Of a DNA stretch of 41,167 nucleotides, positions 19,092-27,785 are shown one piece after another. Made by a program: the position numbers and the translations under genes. The DNA is taken from positions 1 to 41,167 of the forward strand of contig NZ_JAAFYZ010000076.1 in the NCBI RefSeq assembly GCF_018274385.1. Direction: 5' to 3'. The number at the start of each line of letters is the position of its first letter. Positions within the stretch are counted from its first letter, which is position 1. This DNA is from Catenulispora pinistramenti (lineage in GTDB: Bacteria; Actinomycetota; Actinomycetes; Streptomycetales; Catenulisporaceae). The notes beneath the pieces were generated by a model. It saw only the letters and a program-made list of their open reading frames with translations. It was not told the origin of the DNA and searched no databases.

Positions 19092-20828
19092 ATGGTCCTC
19101 GTCCGGTTGTTGCGCGGCTACCTGCGGCCGCACGCGCGCAGCCTGACGCTGATCGGCGTGCTGGTCGTGATCCAGACCGCGGGCAACCTCTACCTGCCGA
19201 GCCTGAACGCCGCCATCATCGACGACGGCGTGCTCGGTGGCGACAGCGGGTACATCTGGCGGGCCGGCGGTGCCATGCTCGTCGTCGCGCTGCTGCTCGG
19301 CATCGTCGCGGTGCTGTCCGTCCGGCTCGCCACGCAGGTCGCGAGCGCGGTCGGCGCGGCGCTGCGGGACGGCGTGCACCGGCGGGTGCTGGGCTGGTCC
19401 GAGCAGGACCTGAGCCGCTTCGGCATCCCCTCGCTGGTCATCCGGAACGTCAACGACGTCCAGCAGGTGCAGCTGTTCCTTCAGGCGGCTCTCAATCTGC
19501 TGCTGTTGTCGGTGGTCACCGCGCTCGGCGCGCTGGTGATGGCGATCCGCTCCGGACCGCGGCTGTCGCTGCTGGTCTGGGCCACGGTCCTGGCGATGGC
19601 GGCGATCGTCGCGGTGATGCTGCTGGCCGTCGTCCCGCTGTTCCGGGTGGTGCAGGGCAAGATCGACCGGCTCAACCGGGTGGTCCGGGAACAGATCACC
19701 GGGGCCCGGGTGATCCGCGCCTTCGGGCGGCAAAGCGCCGAGGACGCGCGCTACCGCGAGGTCAACGACGACATGACCGGCACCGCGCTGCGGGCCAACC
19801 GGATCTTCGCCGCGCTGCTGCCCGCCGTCCTGGGCCTGGTCAACCTGACCAGTGTCGGTCTGATCTGGTTCGGCGGGCGCCTGGTCGGGGCCGGCGAGAT
19901 GTCGATCGGCGACCTGACGGCCTTCCAGATCTACATCCTGCAGGTGCTGCTGTACGTCGCCATCGGGGTCAGTGTCATCATCTTGCTGCCCCGGGCGGTG
20001 GCCGGCGCCGAGCGGATCACCGAGGTGGTCCAGGCCGGCACCGGTATCGCCGATCCGCCGCGGCCGGTCGCGCCCGAGGCCGGCACCGGGACCGTGGAGT
20101 TCCGGGACGTCAGCTTCGGCTACCCCGGCAGCCGGCATCCGGTGCTCGCCGGCCTGTCGTTCACCGTGCGGCCGGGCCGGACCACGGCGGTCGTCGGCGG
20201 CACGGGAAGCGGTAAGACCACGGTGCTCCAGCTGGCTCTGCGGTTCTGCGCGGCGACCGGCGGCACCGTGGCCGTCAACGGTGTGGACGTGCAGGAGCAG
20301 GCGGCCGAACGGCTGTGGGCCCGGATCGGCCCGGTGCCGCAGACCGCCTTCCTGTTCGCCGGCACGGTCGCGGAGAACCTGCGGATCGCCCGGCCGGAGG
20401 CGTCCGAAGCAGAGCTCTGGCATGCCCTGGACGTCGCCCAGGCGCTCGACTTCGTCTCCGCCATGCCCGGCGGGCTGGACACCCCGCTCGACTCCGGCGG
20501 GCGCAACGTCTCCGGGGGCCAGCGCCAGCGGTTGGCCATCGCCCGCGCGGTGCTGCGCCGGCCCGACCTGTACGTGTTCGACGACTGCTTCTCCGCCCTC
20601 GACCCGGCCACCGAGGCCCGGCTGCGCGCGGCCCTGCGCGCCGAGACCGCGAACGCCGCGGTGCTGATCGCGGCCCAGCGCGCGGGCACCATCATGGACG
20701 CCGACGAGATCATCGTGCTCGAACACGGGACGGTCGCCGGGCGGGGCACGCACGCCGAACTGATCGAGGACTGCGTTCCCTATCAGGGGATCGTGGCCGC
20801 CCAACTCGGCGCCGGGGCGACCGCGTGA
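19092..20828 (+). CDS. ABC exporter half-transporter with degenerate catalytic site
   Basis: A 578-residue membrane ATPase: a six-helix ABC_membrane domain (about 10-310) fused to a nucleotide-binding domain (about 335-570). Walker A GGTGSGKTT starts at 369. The signature VSGGQRQRL is intact. At the catalytic Glu position the Walker B region reads YVFDD, with Asp498 instead of Glu. Such a substitution marks the degenerate site of heterodimeric exporters. The partner is the next gene, which overlaps by four bases (GTGA). GGAAGGGGAGAAGG precedes the ATG at 19092. The cargo is unknown; a drug, lipid or peptide is possible. Confidence 0.93.
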   Translation: MVLVRLLRGYLRPHARSLTLIGVLVVIQTAGNLYLPSLNAAIIDDGVLGGDSGYIWRAGGAMLVVALLLGIVAVLSVRLATQVASAVGAALRDGVHRRVLGWSEQDLSRFGIPSLVIRNVNDVQQVQLFLQAALNLLLLSVVTALGALVMAIRSGPRLSLLVWATVLAMAAIVAVMLLAVVPLFRVVQGKIDRLNRVVREQITGARVIRAFGRQSAEDARYREVNDDMTGTALRANRIFAALLPAVLGLVNLTSVGLIWFGGRLVGAGEMSIGDLTAFQIYILQVLLYVAIGVSVIILLPRAVAGAERITEVVQAGTGIADPPRPVAPEAGTGTVEFRDVSFGYPGSRHPVLAGLSFTVRPGRTTAVVGGTGSGKTTVLQLALRFCAATGGTVAVNGVDVQEQAAERLWARIGPVPQTAFLFAGTVAENLRIARPEASEAELWHALDVAQALDFVSAMPGGLDTPLDSGGRNVSGGQRQRLAIARAVLRRPDLYVFDDCFSALDPATEARLRAALRAETANAAVLIAAQRAGTIMDADEIIVLEHGTVAGRGTHAELIEDCVPYQGIVAAQLGAGATA

Positions 20829-22840
20829 GCGCCCCGGCGGTCGGCGTGGCCGATGCGGATGCGGACGCTCAAGGCGACCTGCGGCGCGCGGGCGGGCAGA
20901 GCGGCGCGGGCGACCCGGGCCGCGCGGGCGGCGCGGCCGGCCCGGGGATCCGGACCGCACTGCTGGCCGGGGAACGGTTCCGGCTGTCCCTGGTCGTCCT
21001 GTTCGGGGTCGCGTCGGTCCTGTGCCTGATCGCCGGGCCGATCGCGCTCGGCGCCGCCTCCGACATCCTGTTCACCGGTCTGGTCGGGTCCCAGCAGCCC
21101 GCGGGGCTGAGCAAGGCGCAGGCGGTCGCCGAGCTGCGCGCGCAAGGGCACCAGCGCCTGGCCGAGATGGTCTCGGCGATGAACGTGGTGCCGGGGGTCG
21201 GCGTCGACTACCACCGGCTGGGCCGGGTGCTGCTGCTGGCCGCCGCGATCTTCGCGCTCGGGGCGGTGTTCGGCTGGGCGCAGAACCATCTGATGGCCGG
21301 CATCGCCATGCGCGTCGTGCACCGGCTGCGCGCGGCGGTGGCGGGCAAGCTGCACCGGCTGCCGCTGCGCTACTTCGACACCCACCCGCACGGCGAGATC
21401 CTGAGCCGGGTCAGCAACGACGTCGACAACCTCAGCACGGCCCTGCTGGAGGGTCCGAGCCCGCTGCTCACCTCGGTGCTCACCGTGCTCGGTCTGCTGG
21501 TCGTGATGTTCTGGCTTTCTCCGCCGCTGGCCCTGGCCTGCCTGGTGAGCATCCCGATGGTCATCGCGCTGCTGCTGGTCCTGGCCCGCCGCTCGGCGAA
21601 GTGGTTCGCCAGGCAGTGGAAGCTGACCGGGTCGCTCAACGCCATGGTCGAGGAGGGGTACACCGGACACGGGCTGGTCCTGGCGTTCGGCCGCCGGGCC
21701 GCACGGATCGCCGAGTTCGGGCGGCGCAACGACGAGGTGCGCGAGGCGGGTTTCCGCGGACAGTACCTGTCCGGGCTGACGGTGCCGGCCGTGCTGCTCG
21801 TCGGCAACCTCAACTACGTGGCCATCGCGGTGCTGGGCGGCTACCAGGTGAGCACCGGCGCGATCTCGCTGGGCGCGGTGCAGGCGTTCATCCAGTTCTC
21901 CCGGCGGTTCACGGTGCCGGTCGGCCAGATCGCCGGGCAGTTCACCATCATGCAGTCCGGGCAGGCCTCGGCGGCGCGGGTCTTCGAGCTGCTCGCGGCG
22001 CCCGAGGAGGCGGCGGTGGGACCGGCGGACGGACAGCCGGCGGCGGGCCCGTCGGCCGTGGACGCCGACGGCGGGCACCGGGTGGAACTGCGCCACGTGT
22101 CCTTCCGCTACCAGCCGGACCGGCCGCTGATCGAGGACCTGAGCCTGGTCGCCGAGCCCGGCCAGACCGTCGCGATCGTCGGTCCCACCGGGGCCGGCAA
22201 GACCACCATCGTCAATCTCCTGATGAGGTTCTATGAGATCGACGGCGGCTCCATCCTGCTGGACGGGGTGGACTATCGGGAACTGTCCCGGGAACGGGTG
22301 CGCCGGCGGTTCGGCATGGTGCTCCAGGACACCTGGCTGTTCGCCGGGACGATCTGGGAGAACATCGCCTACGGCCGGGCCGGCGCCACCGATGAGGAGA
22401 TCCTCGCCGCGGCCCGGGCGGCCCATGTGGAGGAGTTCGTCGGCGCGCTTCCCGATGGCTACCGGACCCGGCTGGACGACGAGGCCTCGGTGATCTCCAC
22501 CGGCCAGCGGCAGCTGCTCACCATCGCCCGGGCCTTCCTGGCCGATCCGGGCGTGCTCATCCTCGACGAGGCCACCAGCAGCGTCGACGTCCGCACCGAG
22601 GCGATGATCCGGGACGCGATGGACGGGCTGCGGCACGGCCGCACCGGATTCGTGATCGCGCACCGGCTCTCCACGGTGCGCGACGCGGACCTCATCGTCG
22701 TCATCGACGCCGGAAGGGTTGTCGAGCAGGGCACCCACACCGGGCTCCTCGCCCGGCGCGGGGCCTACCACCACCTGTACACCAGCCAGTCGGACCCGGA
22801 CAGCGGTCCTGTGCGAGAGGTGTTCGATGTCGAAGTCTGA
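20825..22840 (+). CDS. ABC exporter half-transporter, partner subunit
   Basis: A 671-residue ABC membrane-ATPase fusion starting at GTG 20825, overlapping the previous stop codon; the open frame further upstream is antiphase noise. Residues 1-40 are Ala/Gly/Asp-rich, then come six membrane segments with an expanded first extracytoplasmic loop (about residues 85-130), as in the TM288/LmrD-type subunit. Walker A GPTGAGKTT starts at 453. Walker B VLILDEAT has the catalytic Glu582. The signature is the unusual ISTGQ (557-561) instead of LSGGQ. In a heterodimer this signature would face the Asp-containing site of the first subunit, so both defects fall in the same ATP site. Confidence 0.92.
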   Translation: MSAPAVGVADADADAQGDLRRAGGQSGAGDPGRAGGAAGPGIRTALLAGERFRLSLVVLFGVASVLCLIAGPIALGAASDILFTGLVGSQQPAGLSKAQAVAELRAQGHQRLAEMVSAMNVVPGVGVDYHRLGRVLLLAAAIFALGAVFGWAQNHLMAGIAMRVVHRLRAAVAGKLHRLPLRYFDTHPHGEILSRVSNDVDNLSTALLEGPSPLLTSVLTVLGLLVVMFWLSPPLALACLVSIPMVIALLLVLARRSAKWFARQWKLTGSLNAMVEEGYTGHGLVLAFGRRAARIAEFGRRNDEVREAGFRGQYLSGLTVPAVLLVGNLNYVAIAVLGGYQVSTGAISLGAVQAFIQFSRRFTVPVGQIAGQFTIMQSGQASAARVFELLAAPEEAAVGPADGQPAAGPSAVDADGGHRVELRHVSFRYQPDRPLIEDLSLVAEPGQTVAIVGPTGAGKTTIVNLLMRFYEIDGGSILLDGVDYRELSRERVRRRFGMVLQDTWLFAGTIWENIAYGRAGATDEEILAAARAAHVEEFVGALPDGYRTRLDDEASVISTGQRQLLTIARAFLADPGVLILDEATSSVDVRTEAMIRDAMDGLRHGRTGFVIAHRLSTVRDADLIVVIDAGRVVEQGTHTGLLARRGAYHHLYTSQSDPDSGPVREVFDVEV

Positions 22841-24500
22841 TTCCCTGTCGGCGGTGACCCGGCCGGAGCCCGGACCGTCCGATCCCGGGCCGTTGGAAAC
22901 CGGGTCGTCCCCGTCCCCGTCCCCGTCTCCGTCCGCGGCGGTGGCGGTGGCGACGGCGGCGCCCGCCGCGCCGGAACCACCCCCGGCGCCGGCGGCGGCC
23001 GAGCCCGTCGTCATCCACCCGTTCGACAAGCGGGTCTTCGGGGTCGCCCTGGCCGTCCTGGCCCTGATGATCGCGTTGGCCAGCCGCTACGGCTATTTCG
23101 TCGACGAGCTGTACTTCTTCGACTGCCTGCGCCACCTGTCGGCCAGCTATGTCGACCAGCCCGGGCTCGCCCCCCTGCTCATGCGGTTCTCGGTGGCGGT
23201 GTTCGGGACGTCGGCCACCGCGATCCGGATCCTGCCCGCGCTCGCCGCCGCGGCCACCGTCGTGATCGGCGCTCTGACCGCGCGCGAGTTCGGCGGCACC
23301 CGGCGGGCTCAGTTCGTCGCCGCCATAGGCGTGGCCACCATGCCCGAACTGCTCTCCAGCGCGCACGTCGCCAACACCACCTCCTACGACCTGCTGGCCT
23401 GGTCGGCCTTCGCCTTCGTGGCGCTGAAGGCCGAGCGCACCGGACAGCCGCGTTGGTGGCTGCTCGGCGGCGTGGTCCTCGGGCTCGGGCTCAGCGACAG
23501 CCGGCTCATCGTCTCCTTCGCCATCGTGTTGGTGATCGGCCTGTGGATCAGCGGCGGCCGTCGGCTGGTGACCAACCGCTGGGCCCTGGGCGGCGCCCTG
23601 ATCGCGGCGCTGTGCGCGGTGCCCGACCTGTGGTGGCAGACCCAGCACAACTGGGCCGGCTACACGTTCACCCACTCGCTGAACCAGCAGAACGGCGGGC
23701 CCGGCAACATCCCGACCTGGTTCGTGGGCCAGCTCTTCCTGGTCAGCCTCGCCCTGGTGGGGGTGTGGATCAGCGGTCTGCGGCACCTGTGGCGCAGCCG
23801 CAACCCCATGTGGAAGGCGCTGTTCTGGTCCTACGCCATCCTGTTCGTGCTGTTCGCGGTCACCAGCGGGGGACGGATCTACTACCTGGCCGGTGCCTAC
23901 ATCTACCTGCTGGCCGCCGGCGCCGTGGCGATCGATGCCCGGTGGTCCTCGCGCCGCCGGCGCGTGCTGTACACCGTGGGCGGCACGCTGACCACGGCGC
24001 TCATGCTCATCATCGGCCTGCCGCTGTTGAGCGTGAACAGCATCGGCTGGACGTACGGCGTCAACCGCAACCTCGGCGACACCGTCGGCTGGCCGCAGCT
24101 GGTGAACTCGGTCGACGCGGCCTGGCGCTCGCTGCCGGCCGACCAGCGGGCCTCCACCGTCATCTACACCCAGAACGACGGCGAGGCCGGCGCCGTGAAC
24201 CAACTGGGCGCCGGCACGGGCCTGCCGACCGCGGTGAGCGCCCAGAACACCGACTGGTTCTGGGGGCCGGGGAACCCGAACGCGACCACCGTGCTGGCCG
24301 TGGTCCCGGGGCCGGTCGGCGGGAGCGAGGCCGGATTCAAGGCCGCGCTCCAGGCGGATTTCGGCGACGTGCGCGAGGTCGGCACCATCAGCAACCCGTA
24401 CGGCATCCACAACAAGGAGTACGGCGGCAAGATCTACGTGTGCACCCGGCCGCGTGAGTCGTGGGGCAAGCTCTGGCCCTCGCTCCTGCACTACGCGTAG
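22827..24500 (+). CDS. GT39/ArnT-like integral membrane glycosyltransferase
   Basis: A 557-residue polytopic protein of the PMT_2/ArnT type. Residues 1-65 are a cytoplasmic Pro/Ser/Ala-rich tail encoded partly by repeats of CCCCGT. The first membrane helix (about 70-88) is followed by the catalytic-loop pattern YFVDELYFFDC and YVDQPGLAPLL, where the acidic pair and the DxP motif are those of lipid-phosphosugar-dependent transferases. About ten more helices follow, and a C-terminal extracytoplasmic domain contains VIYTQNDGEAGAVNQLG. ATG 22827 overlaps the exporter gene by 14 bases, so the three genes form one operon. It would use a polyprenyl-phosphate sugar; the acceptor is unknown. Confidence 0.85.
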   Translation: MSKSDSLSAVTRPEPGPSDPGPLETGSSPSPSPSPSAAVAVATAAPAAPEPPPAPAAAEPVVIHPFDKRVFGVALAVLALMIALASRYGYFVDELYFFDCLRHLSASYVDQPGLAPLLMRFSVAVFGTSATAIRILPALAAAATVVIGALTAREFGGTRRAQFVAAIGVATMPELLSSAHVANTTSYDLLAWSAFAFVALKAERTGQPRWWLLGGVVLGLGLSDSRLIVSFAIVLVIGLWISGGRRLVTNRWALGGALIAALCAVPDLWWQTQHNWAGYTFTHSLNQQNGGPGNIPTWFVGQLFLVSLALVGVWISGLRHLWRSRNPMWKALFWSYAILFVLFAVTSGGRIYYLAGAYIYLLAAGAVAIDARWSSRRRRVLYTVGGTLTTALMLIIGLPLLSVNSIGWTYGVNRNLGDTVGWPQLVNSVDAAWRSLPADQRASTVIYTQNDGEAGAVNQLGAGTGLPTAVSAQNTDWFWGPGNPNATTVLAVVPGPVGGSEAGFKAALQADFGDVREVGTISNPYGIHNKEYGGKIYVCTRPRESWGKLWPSLLHYA

Positions 24501-24510
24501 CGGACAGCTG

Positions 24511-24544
24511 GCAGGCCCGCCCGGTGGGAACCGGGCGGGCCTGC
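24511..24544. terminator. Perfect bidirectional terminator
   Basis: GCAGGCCCGCCCGGT (24511-24525) and ACCGGGCGGGCCTGC (24530-24544) form a perfect 15-bp stem with a GGGA loop, followed by a short T-rich stretch. It sits between the glycosyltransferase (+) and the ParB-like gene (-). Confidence 0.85.
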
Positions 24545-24554
24545 AGTCGTTCTC

Positions 24555-25634
24555 TTAACCCAATTCGGCTTGCAGTTCCTGGACCTCGGTCTGCAGTTCC
24601 TTGGCGAAGTCCAGCCACATCTGCGCCACCTGCCGGGCCAGTTCCATGATCTGCGGCGTGCAGTGCGGCGGTACCACATTTATCAGATTGTTGAGATCGC
24701 TGGCACCTGAAGTGCAGGACCGCAACAGGATCAGCAGTTTGCGGCCCGCGTCGTGCTGACGCAGTGACGGGTCGCGGGACAGTTTGGTCAGCAGCAACGC
24801 CGCGTCGCTCACCGCCATCGCCGGCTCGGCCGGGACCGCGGGCTCGGCGACCTGCGTCACCTGCTGCCGGGCCGCCGGTGAGGCGCAGGCCACCTCGGAG
24901 ACCGTGGACTGGCCGCCGGGCACCGGTTCGAGCCCGGCCTTCAGCCGCTTGCGGACGTCGCTCACCGTCGCCGGGGAGACCCCCGCCATCCGGGCCAGCT
25001 CCCGCAGCGAGGCGTGTGGCTGCTTGTCGATGAGCTCGGCGGCGCGCAGCCGGCCCGCGGCGCTGTTCAGGGGGCGCACCCGGCCGTCCCGCCCGATGCG
25101 GGCCTGGATCACCGGACCCGGGCCCTCGGTGCGCTCGCGCAGGGTGGCCACGGTCTTGGCGCCCAGCCCGGCGATCTGGGCGATGGCGCGGTCGGACAGG
25201 TGGGGGTGGGAACCGATGATCCGCTTGGCGGCCGCGCGCCGGTCGGCCTGCGACAGCGGGTAACCGTGGGTGACATTGGCCTGTACCGCATAAAGGAACG
25301 CGTCGTCGCTGGGCCCTTCGAAGAACTCGACTTCGATCGTCTCGCGGCCGCGCAGACACGCCGCCATCAAGCGGTGGGTGCCGTCGATCACCCGCATCGT
25401 CCGGTGATCCACCAGAATGGGGGGCAGTGGATTGTCGATCTCGGCGAGCCGGGCGATGTGTTCCTTGCTCAACCCGGCCAACCGTGGGGTGTCACCGGGG
25501 ACGAGCGAGGCGGTGGGGACGGTCAGAGTACGGGCGCGACCGGCGGCCGCGATGAACTCCGCCATCGTGAATCGGGCGGTGTGATCGGGGGTGGGATGTG
25601 GACGATTGACCGTTTCAGGGTATGGCAAAGTCAT
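24555..25634 (-). CDS. ParB-like nuclease-fold transcriptional regulator
   Basis: A 359-residue protein. Residues 35-125 are a ParB/Srx N-terminal domain: VPTASLVPGDTPRLAG, IDNPLPPILVDHRTMRVIDG, then GTHRLMAACLRG, the last matching the ParB GxxRxxA box. Two helix-turn-helix units follow: LSDRAIAQIAGLGAKTVATL (about 145-165) and ASLRELARMAGVSPATVSDV (about 206-225). The C-terminal third is helical with an EVQELQAELG end that could be a coiled coil. No ParA gene or plasmid feature is near, so it is more likely a transcription factor of the StrR-like ParB-fold type found around secondary-metabolism genes than a segregation protein. GGGGA precedes ATG 25634. Confidence 0.85.
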   Translation of the reverse strand: MTLPYPETVNRPHPTPDHTARFTMAEFIAAAGRARTLTVPTASLVPGDTPRLAGLSKEHIARLAEIDNPLPPILVDHRTMRVIDGTHRLMAACLRGRETIEVEFFEGPSDDAFLYAVQANVTHGYPLSQADRRAAAKRIIGSHPHLSDRAIAQIAGLGAKTVATLRERTEGPGPVIQARIGRDGRVRPLNSAAGRLRAAELIDKQPHASLRELARMAGVSPATVSDVRKRLKAGLEPVPGGQSTVSEVACASPAARQQVTQVAEPAVPAEPAMAVSDAALLLTKLSRDPSLRQHDAGRKLLILLRSCTSGASDLNNLINVVPPHCTPQIMELARQVAQMWLDFAKELQTEVQELQAELG

Positions 25635-25653
25635 TAGATTCCCCGTAGCTCGG

Positions 25654-25670
25654 AATCCCCGAACGGGATT
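25654..25670. promoter_or_regulatory. Candidate operator upstream of the ParB-like gene
   Basis: AATCCC (25654-25659) and GGGATT (25665-25670) are perfect inverted arms around CGAAC, 20 bases upstream of the ATG. The surrounding 25635-25800 is AT-richer than the coding DNA and holds no gene. Autoregulation is a guess from position. Confidence 0.4.
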
Positions 25671-25908
25671 TCAAGTAACGCAAATTGCAGGCGGATGCCT
25701 CAATTTCTTGCTTCTTCTTGTTATGTACGTCATGCCAGCCGTCGTCCGGACTGTCACAGCGTGCCACGTGCGGTCGCGTATTGTCGACGTCTGACTTAGT
25801 ACTACCGAGGTCCGGCTGTCCGGCCGGTGCGCGGATCTTGCGAGGTATGGGCCCGTACCGGCCGGATGTTTGCCGGTGGGGGATCTGGGCAACGCTCGCG
25901 GACATCCG

Positions 25909-26457
25909 TCAGGGGTCTACATCGGATCCCACCAATCTGGGTTCTGACACCGGCTTCGGCAGTGCGGCGGCGCGCGCCACCACACCCAGACAACACGTGA
26001 CGATCATGGCGCCGGCCATGAACACCAGGGCGTCGGTGACGGTGCCGGTCGCGACCCGGTGGGTCGTGCGCCATTGCGCGTACTGCAGGGGGAACAGGTG
26101 GACACAGCCGTAGGAGAACCAGGCCCGCGCGCCGAACACCGTGAACCAGACCAGGGCGTACGGCCAGCCGGCGTGGCTGGCCGGCCCACCGGTCCGTTCG
26201 CTGTGGAACACGTGGACCAGGCCCAGGGCGGCCAGGCCGCCGACCAGACCCGCCGCGACCCCGGCGAGTTCCACGGTGACCCCCATGCCCTGCGTGGCGA
26301 TCGAGCGGACGTACAGCAGCACGATGCCGACCGCCACGACGAGCGGGGGGATCGGGCGCAGCATGGTGATCGGCCGTTCCGGCCCGAGCTCGCCGCCGAG
26401 CGTGCAGAGCAGGACCGCGCAGTCGACCAGCTGTGCCTGGGTGAGTTGGGTGAGCAA
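25909..26457 (-). CDS. Multipass membrane protein, relative of the divergent gene
   Basis: A 182-residue membrane protein with about five helices (for example PIPPLVVAVGIVLLYVRS, LAGVAAGLVGGLAALGLVHV and ALVFMAGAMIVTCCLGVVA). The start chosen is TTG 26457, because AAGGAG lies seven bases upstream; an upstream in-frame GTG at 26520 has no ribosome site and would add a charged, unlikely leader. Helix order and loop positions resemble the N-terminal half of the divergent gene at 26812 (a conserved pattern of LxxExxxxR/K after helix one, an S-E/ES-R-G-G loop after helix three, then WFxVFxARAWxxxG versus LWVLMVAWRLLMTG). The two are probably paralogues. The function of both is unknown. Confidence 0.7.
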   Translation of the reverse strand: MLTQLTQAQLVDCAVLLCTLGGELGPERPITMLRPIPPLVVAVGIVLLYVRSIATQGMGVTVELAGVAAGLVGGLAALGLVHVFHSERTGGPASHAGWPYALVWFTVFGARAWFSYGCVHLFPLQYAQWRTTHRVATGTVTDALVFMAGAMIVTCCLGVVARAAALPKPVSEPRLVGSDVDP

Positions 26458-26480
26458 AAGGTGGCTCCTTCGGCGGTGCG

Positions 26481-26511
26481 GCGGAAAGGCCGGTGGCAGG
26501 TGCCTTTCCGC
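26481..26511 (-). promoter_or_regulatory. 10-bp hairpin in the leader of the TTG-start membrane gene
   Basis: GCGGAAAGGC (26481-26490) and GCCTTTCCGC (26502-26511) are perfect inverted repeats around an 11-nt loop, lying 24 bases upstream of the TTG start. As RNA it would form a stable stem just before the ribosome site; as DNA it could be an operator. Confidence 0.5.
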
Positions 26512-26811
26512 TGCCTCCACCTTCGCCGCCCGCCGCCCGCGCCGAATCGCGGCACGGGTCGCATTCCGGCATGATTTCCGCCGGCCGGGCTCGCCCGGGA
26601 CTCATACCGCGGTACTAGGAGCCGGACCGCGGGGGTGCGTACCCAGGGCCCATGACACCACCCGGGGCCACCCGTCCCATCTCATACCGGGATGCGACCC
26701 CTGAGCCGAGGCGCCGCCGCCGGCCCGCGACCAGGATTGTCAGGGTCGGTATCCCCCGTCGGTGTTCCACTCAGGCCCGTGCGCGACGCCGGCGATCGGA
26801 GGAAGTAAGCC
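26512..26811. promoter_or_regulatory. Divergent promoter region of the two membrane-protein genes
   Basis: About 300 bp without a gene. The word CTCATACCG occurs twice (26605-26613 and 26690-26698), and a GGAGG ribosome site at 26798-26802 serves the GTG at 26812. Promoters for both directions must lie here, but no -35/-10 pair is convincing. Confidence 0.4.
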
Positions 26812-27732
26812 GTGTCCGTGACCTCAGTCGTCCTCACCCTGGGCATCATCGCCTACGTCATCGTCAGACAGGTGTGCGGCGAGTTTCTACACATCAAACG
26901 CACCGTGGTGCTGCCGGCGGTGCTCACCGTCGCGGGCTTCGTCCAACTGCACCTGAACCACGGCCACGTGGCGGCCGCCGACATCACCTGTCTGCTGTTC
27001 AGCGCCGCGGGCTCGGCGCTGATCGGCTGCGGCTTCGGCGCGCTCATGCAGATCGAATCCCGCGGCGGCTACCTGTGGGCCCGGCTGCGACCGGTCGGTC
27101 TGTGGCTGTGGGTGCTGATGGTCGCCTGGCGGTTGCTCATGACCGGGGTCGCGGGCGCGATGCACGCGCACATCGCCGCCTCCACCTCCACGATGCTGCT
27201 CACGCTGGGCATCAACCGGCTCGCGCAGGCGGCGGTCATCGTACCGCGGGCCATGTCCAAGGGGATCCCGTTCGCCCCCGACAACGGTTCGGGCGGCCTG
27301 CTCGGCGGCGGGCTACTCGGCGGCGGGGGCCAGGGCGGCCGCTCCGGCGGTCTGCTCCAGGGGTTGCTCGGCGGCGGTGACGCTCCCCGCCGCGATGACG
27401 GGTACCGCGACCGCTACGGGGCGGACCAGTACTCCCGCGACCAGTATGCGCGCGACCAACAGTTCGCCCGCGACCAGGCCGCACGGGACCAGTTCGCTCG
27501 CGACCAGCAGTACGCCCGGGACCAGCAATACGCGCGGGATCGTTACGAGCAGGACCGCTACGAGCAGGACCGCTACGAGCAGGACCGCTACGACCGGGGC
27601 CGGGACTCCCTGCTCGACCGGGGCCGGGACTCCCTGCTCGACCGGGGCCGGGACTCCCTGCTCGACCGCGGCGGGGATTCCCTGCTCGGCCGGGGCCGCG
27701 GTCGCCGGCCCGACCGGCGCGGTCGTCGGTGA
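26812..27732 (+). CDS. Membrane protein with Gly-rich linker and tandem-repeat charged tail
   Basis: A 306-residue protein in three parts. Residues 1-155 hold about five membrane helices (for example VTSVVLTLGIIAYVIV and LRPVGLWLWVLMVAWRLLM). Residues 160-190 are a Gly/Leu linker of iterated GGGLL/GGLLQG units. Residues 195-306 are a hydrophilic tail of repeats: first variants of YARDQQ, then YEQDR three times, then GRDSLLDR four times, ending in a basic RGRGRRPDRRGRR. The tail is likely disordered and cytoplasmic, rich in Asp, Arg, Gln and Tyr. GGAGG precedes the GTG at 26812. It overlaps or abuts the kinase gene downstream, suggesting it works with that two-component system. No known function. 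Confidence 0.8.
   Translation: MSVTSVVLTLGIIAYVIVRQVCGEFLHIKRTVVLPAVLTVAGFVQLHLNHGHVAAADITCLLFSAAGSALIGCGFGALMQIESRGGYLWARLRPVGLWLWVLMVAWRLLMTGVAGAMHAHIAASTSTMLLTLGINRLAQAAVIVPRAMSKGIPFAPDNGSGGLLGGGLLGGGGQGGRSGGLLQGLLGGGDAPRRDDGYRDRYGADQYSRDQYARDQQFARDQAARDQFARDQQYARDQQYARDRYEQDRYEQDRYEQDRYDRGRDSLLDRGRDSLLDRGRDSLLDRGGDSLLGRGRGRRPDRRGRR
27541..27600 (+). repeat. 15-bp in-frame tandem repeat
   Basis: Units CGCTACGAGCAGGAC at 27541-27555, 27556-27570 and 27571-27585, plus the variant 27586-27600, encode RYEQD. The unit length is a multiple of three, so copy changes keep the frame. Confidence 0.9.
27601..27696 (+). repeat. 24-bp in-frame tandem repeat
   Basis: Four units (27601-27624, 27625-27648, 27649-27672, 27673-27696) encode RDSLLDRG. 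The first two are identical and the last two differ slightly, which points to recent expansion. The length can vary without a frameshift. Confidence 0.9.
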
Positions 27733-27785
27733 CCCTGCGCATTGCTGTTCGCACCTACCGAACGCAGTCCCGTCATACTGGGCCC

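Noticed and set aside
24555-25634. ParB chromosome-segregation protein or plasmid partition locus
   Set aside because: No ParA neighbour, no parS-like repeats and a different C-terminal region; a ParB-fold transcription factor fits better.
25615-25905. Minus-strand frame of 96 codons upstream of the ParB-like gene
   Set aside because: Composition is not protein-like for this genome, the region is AT-rich and promoter-like, and no ribosome site is present.
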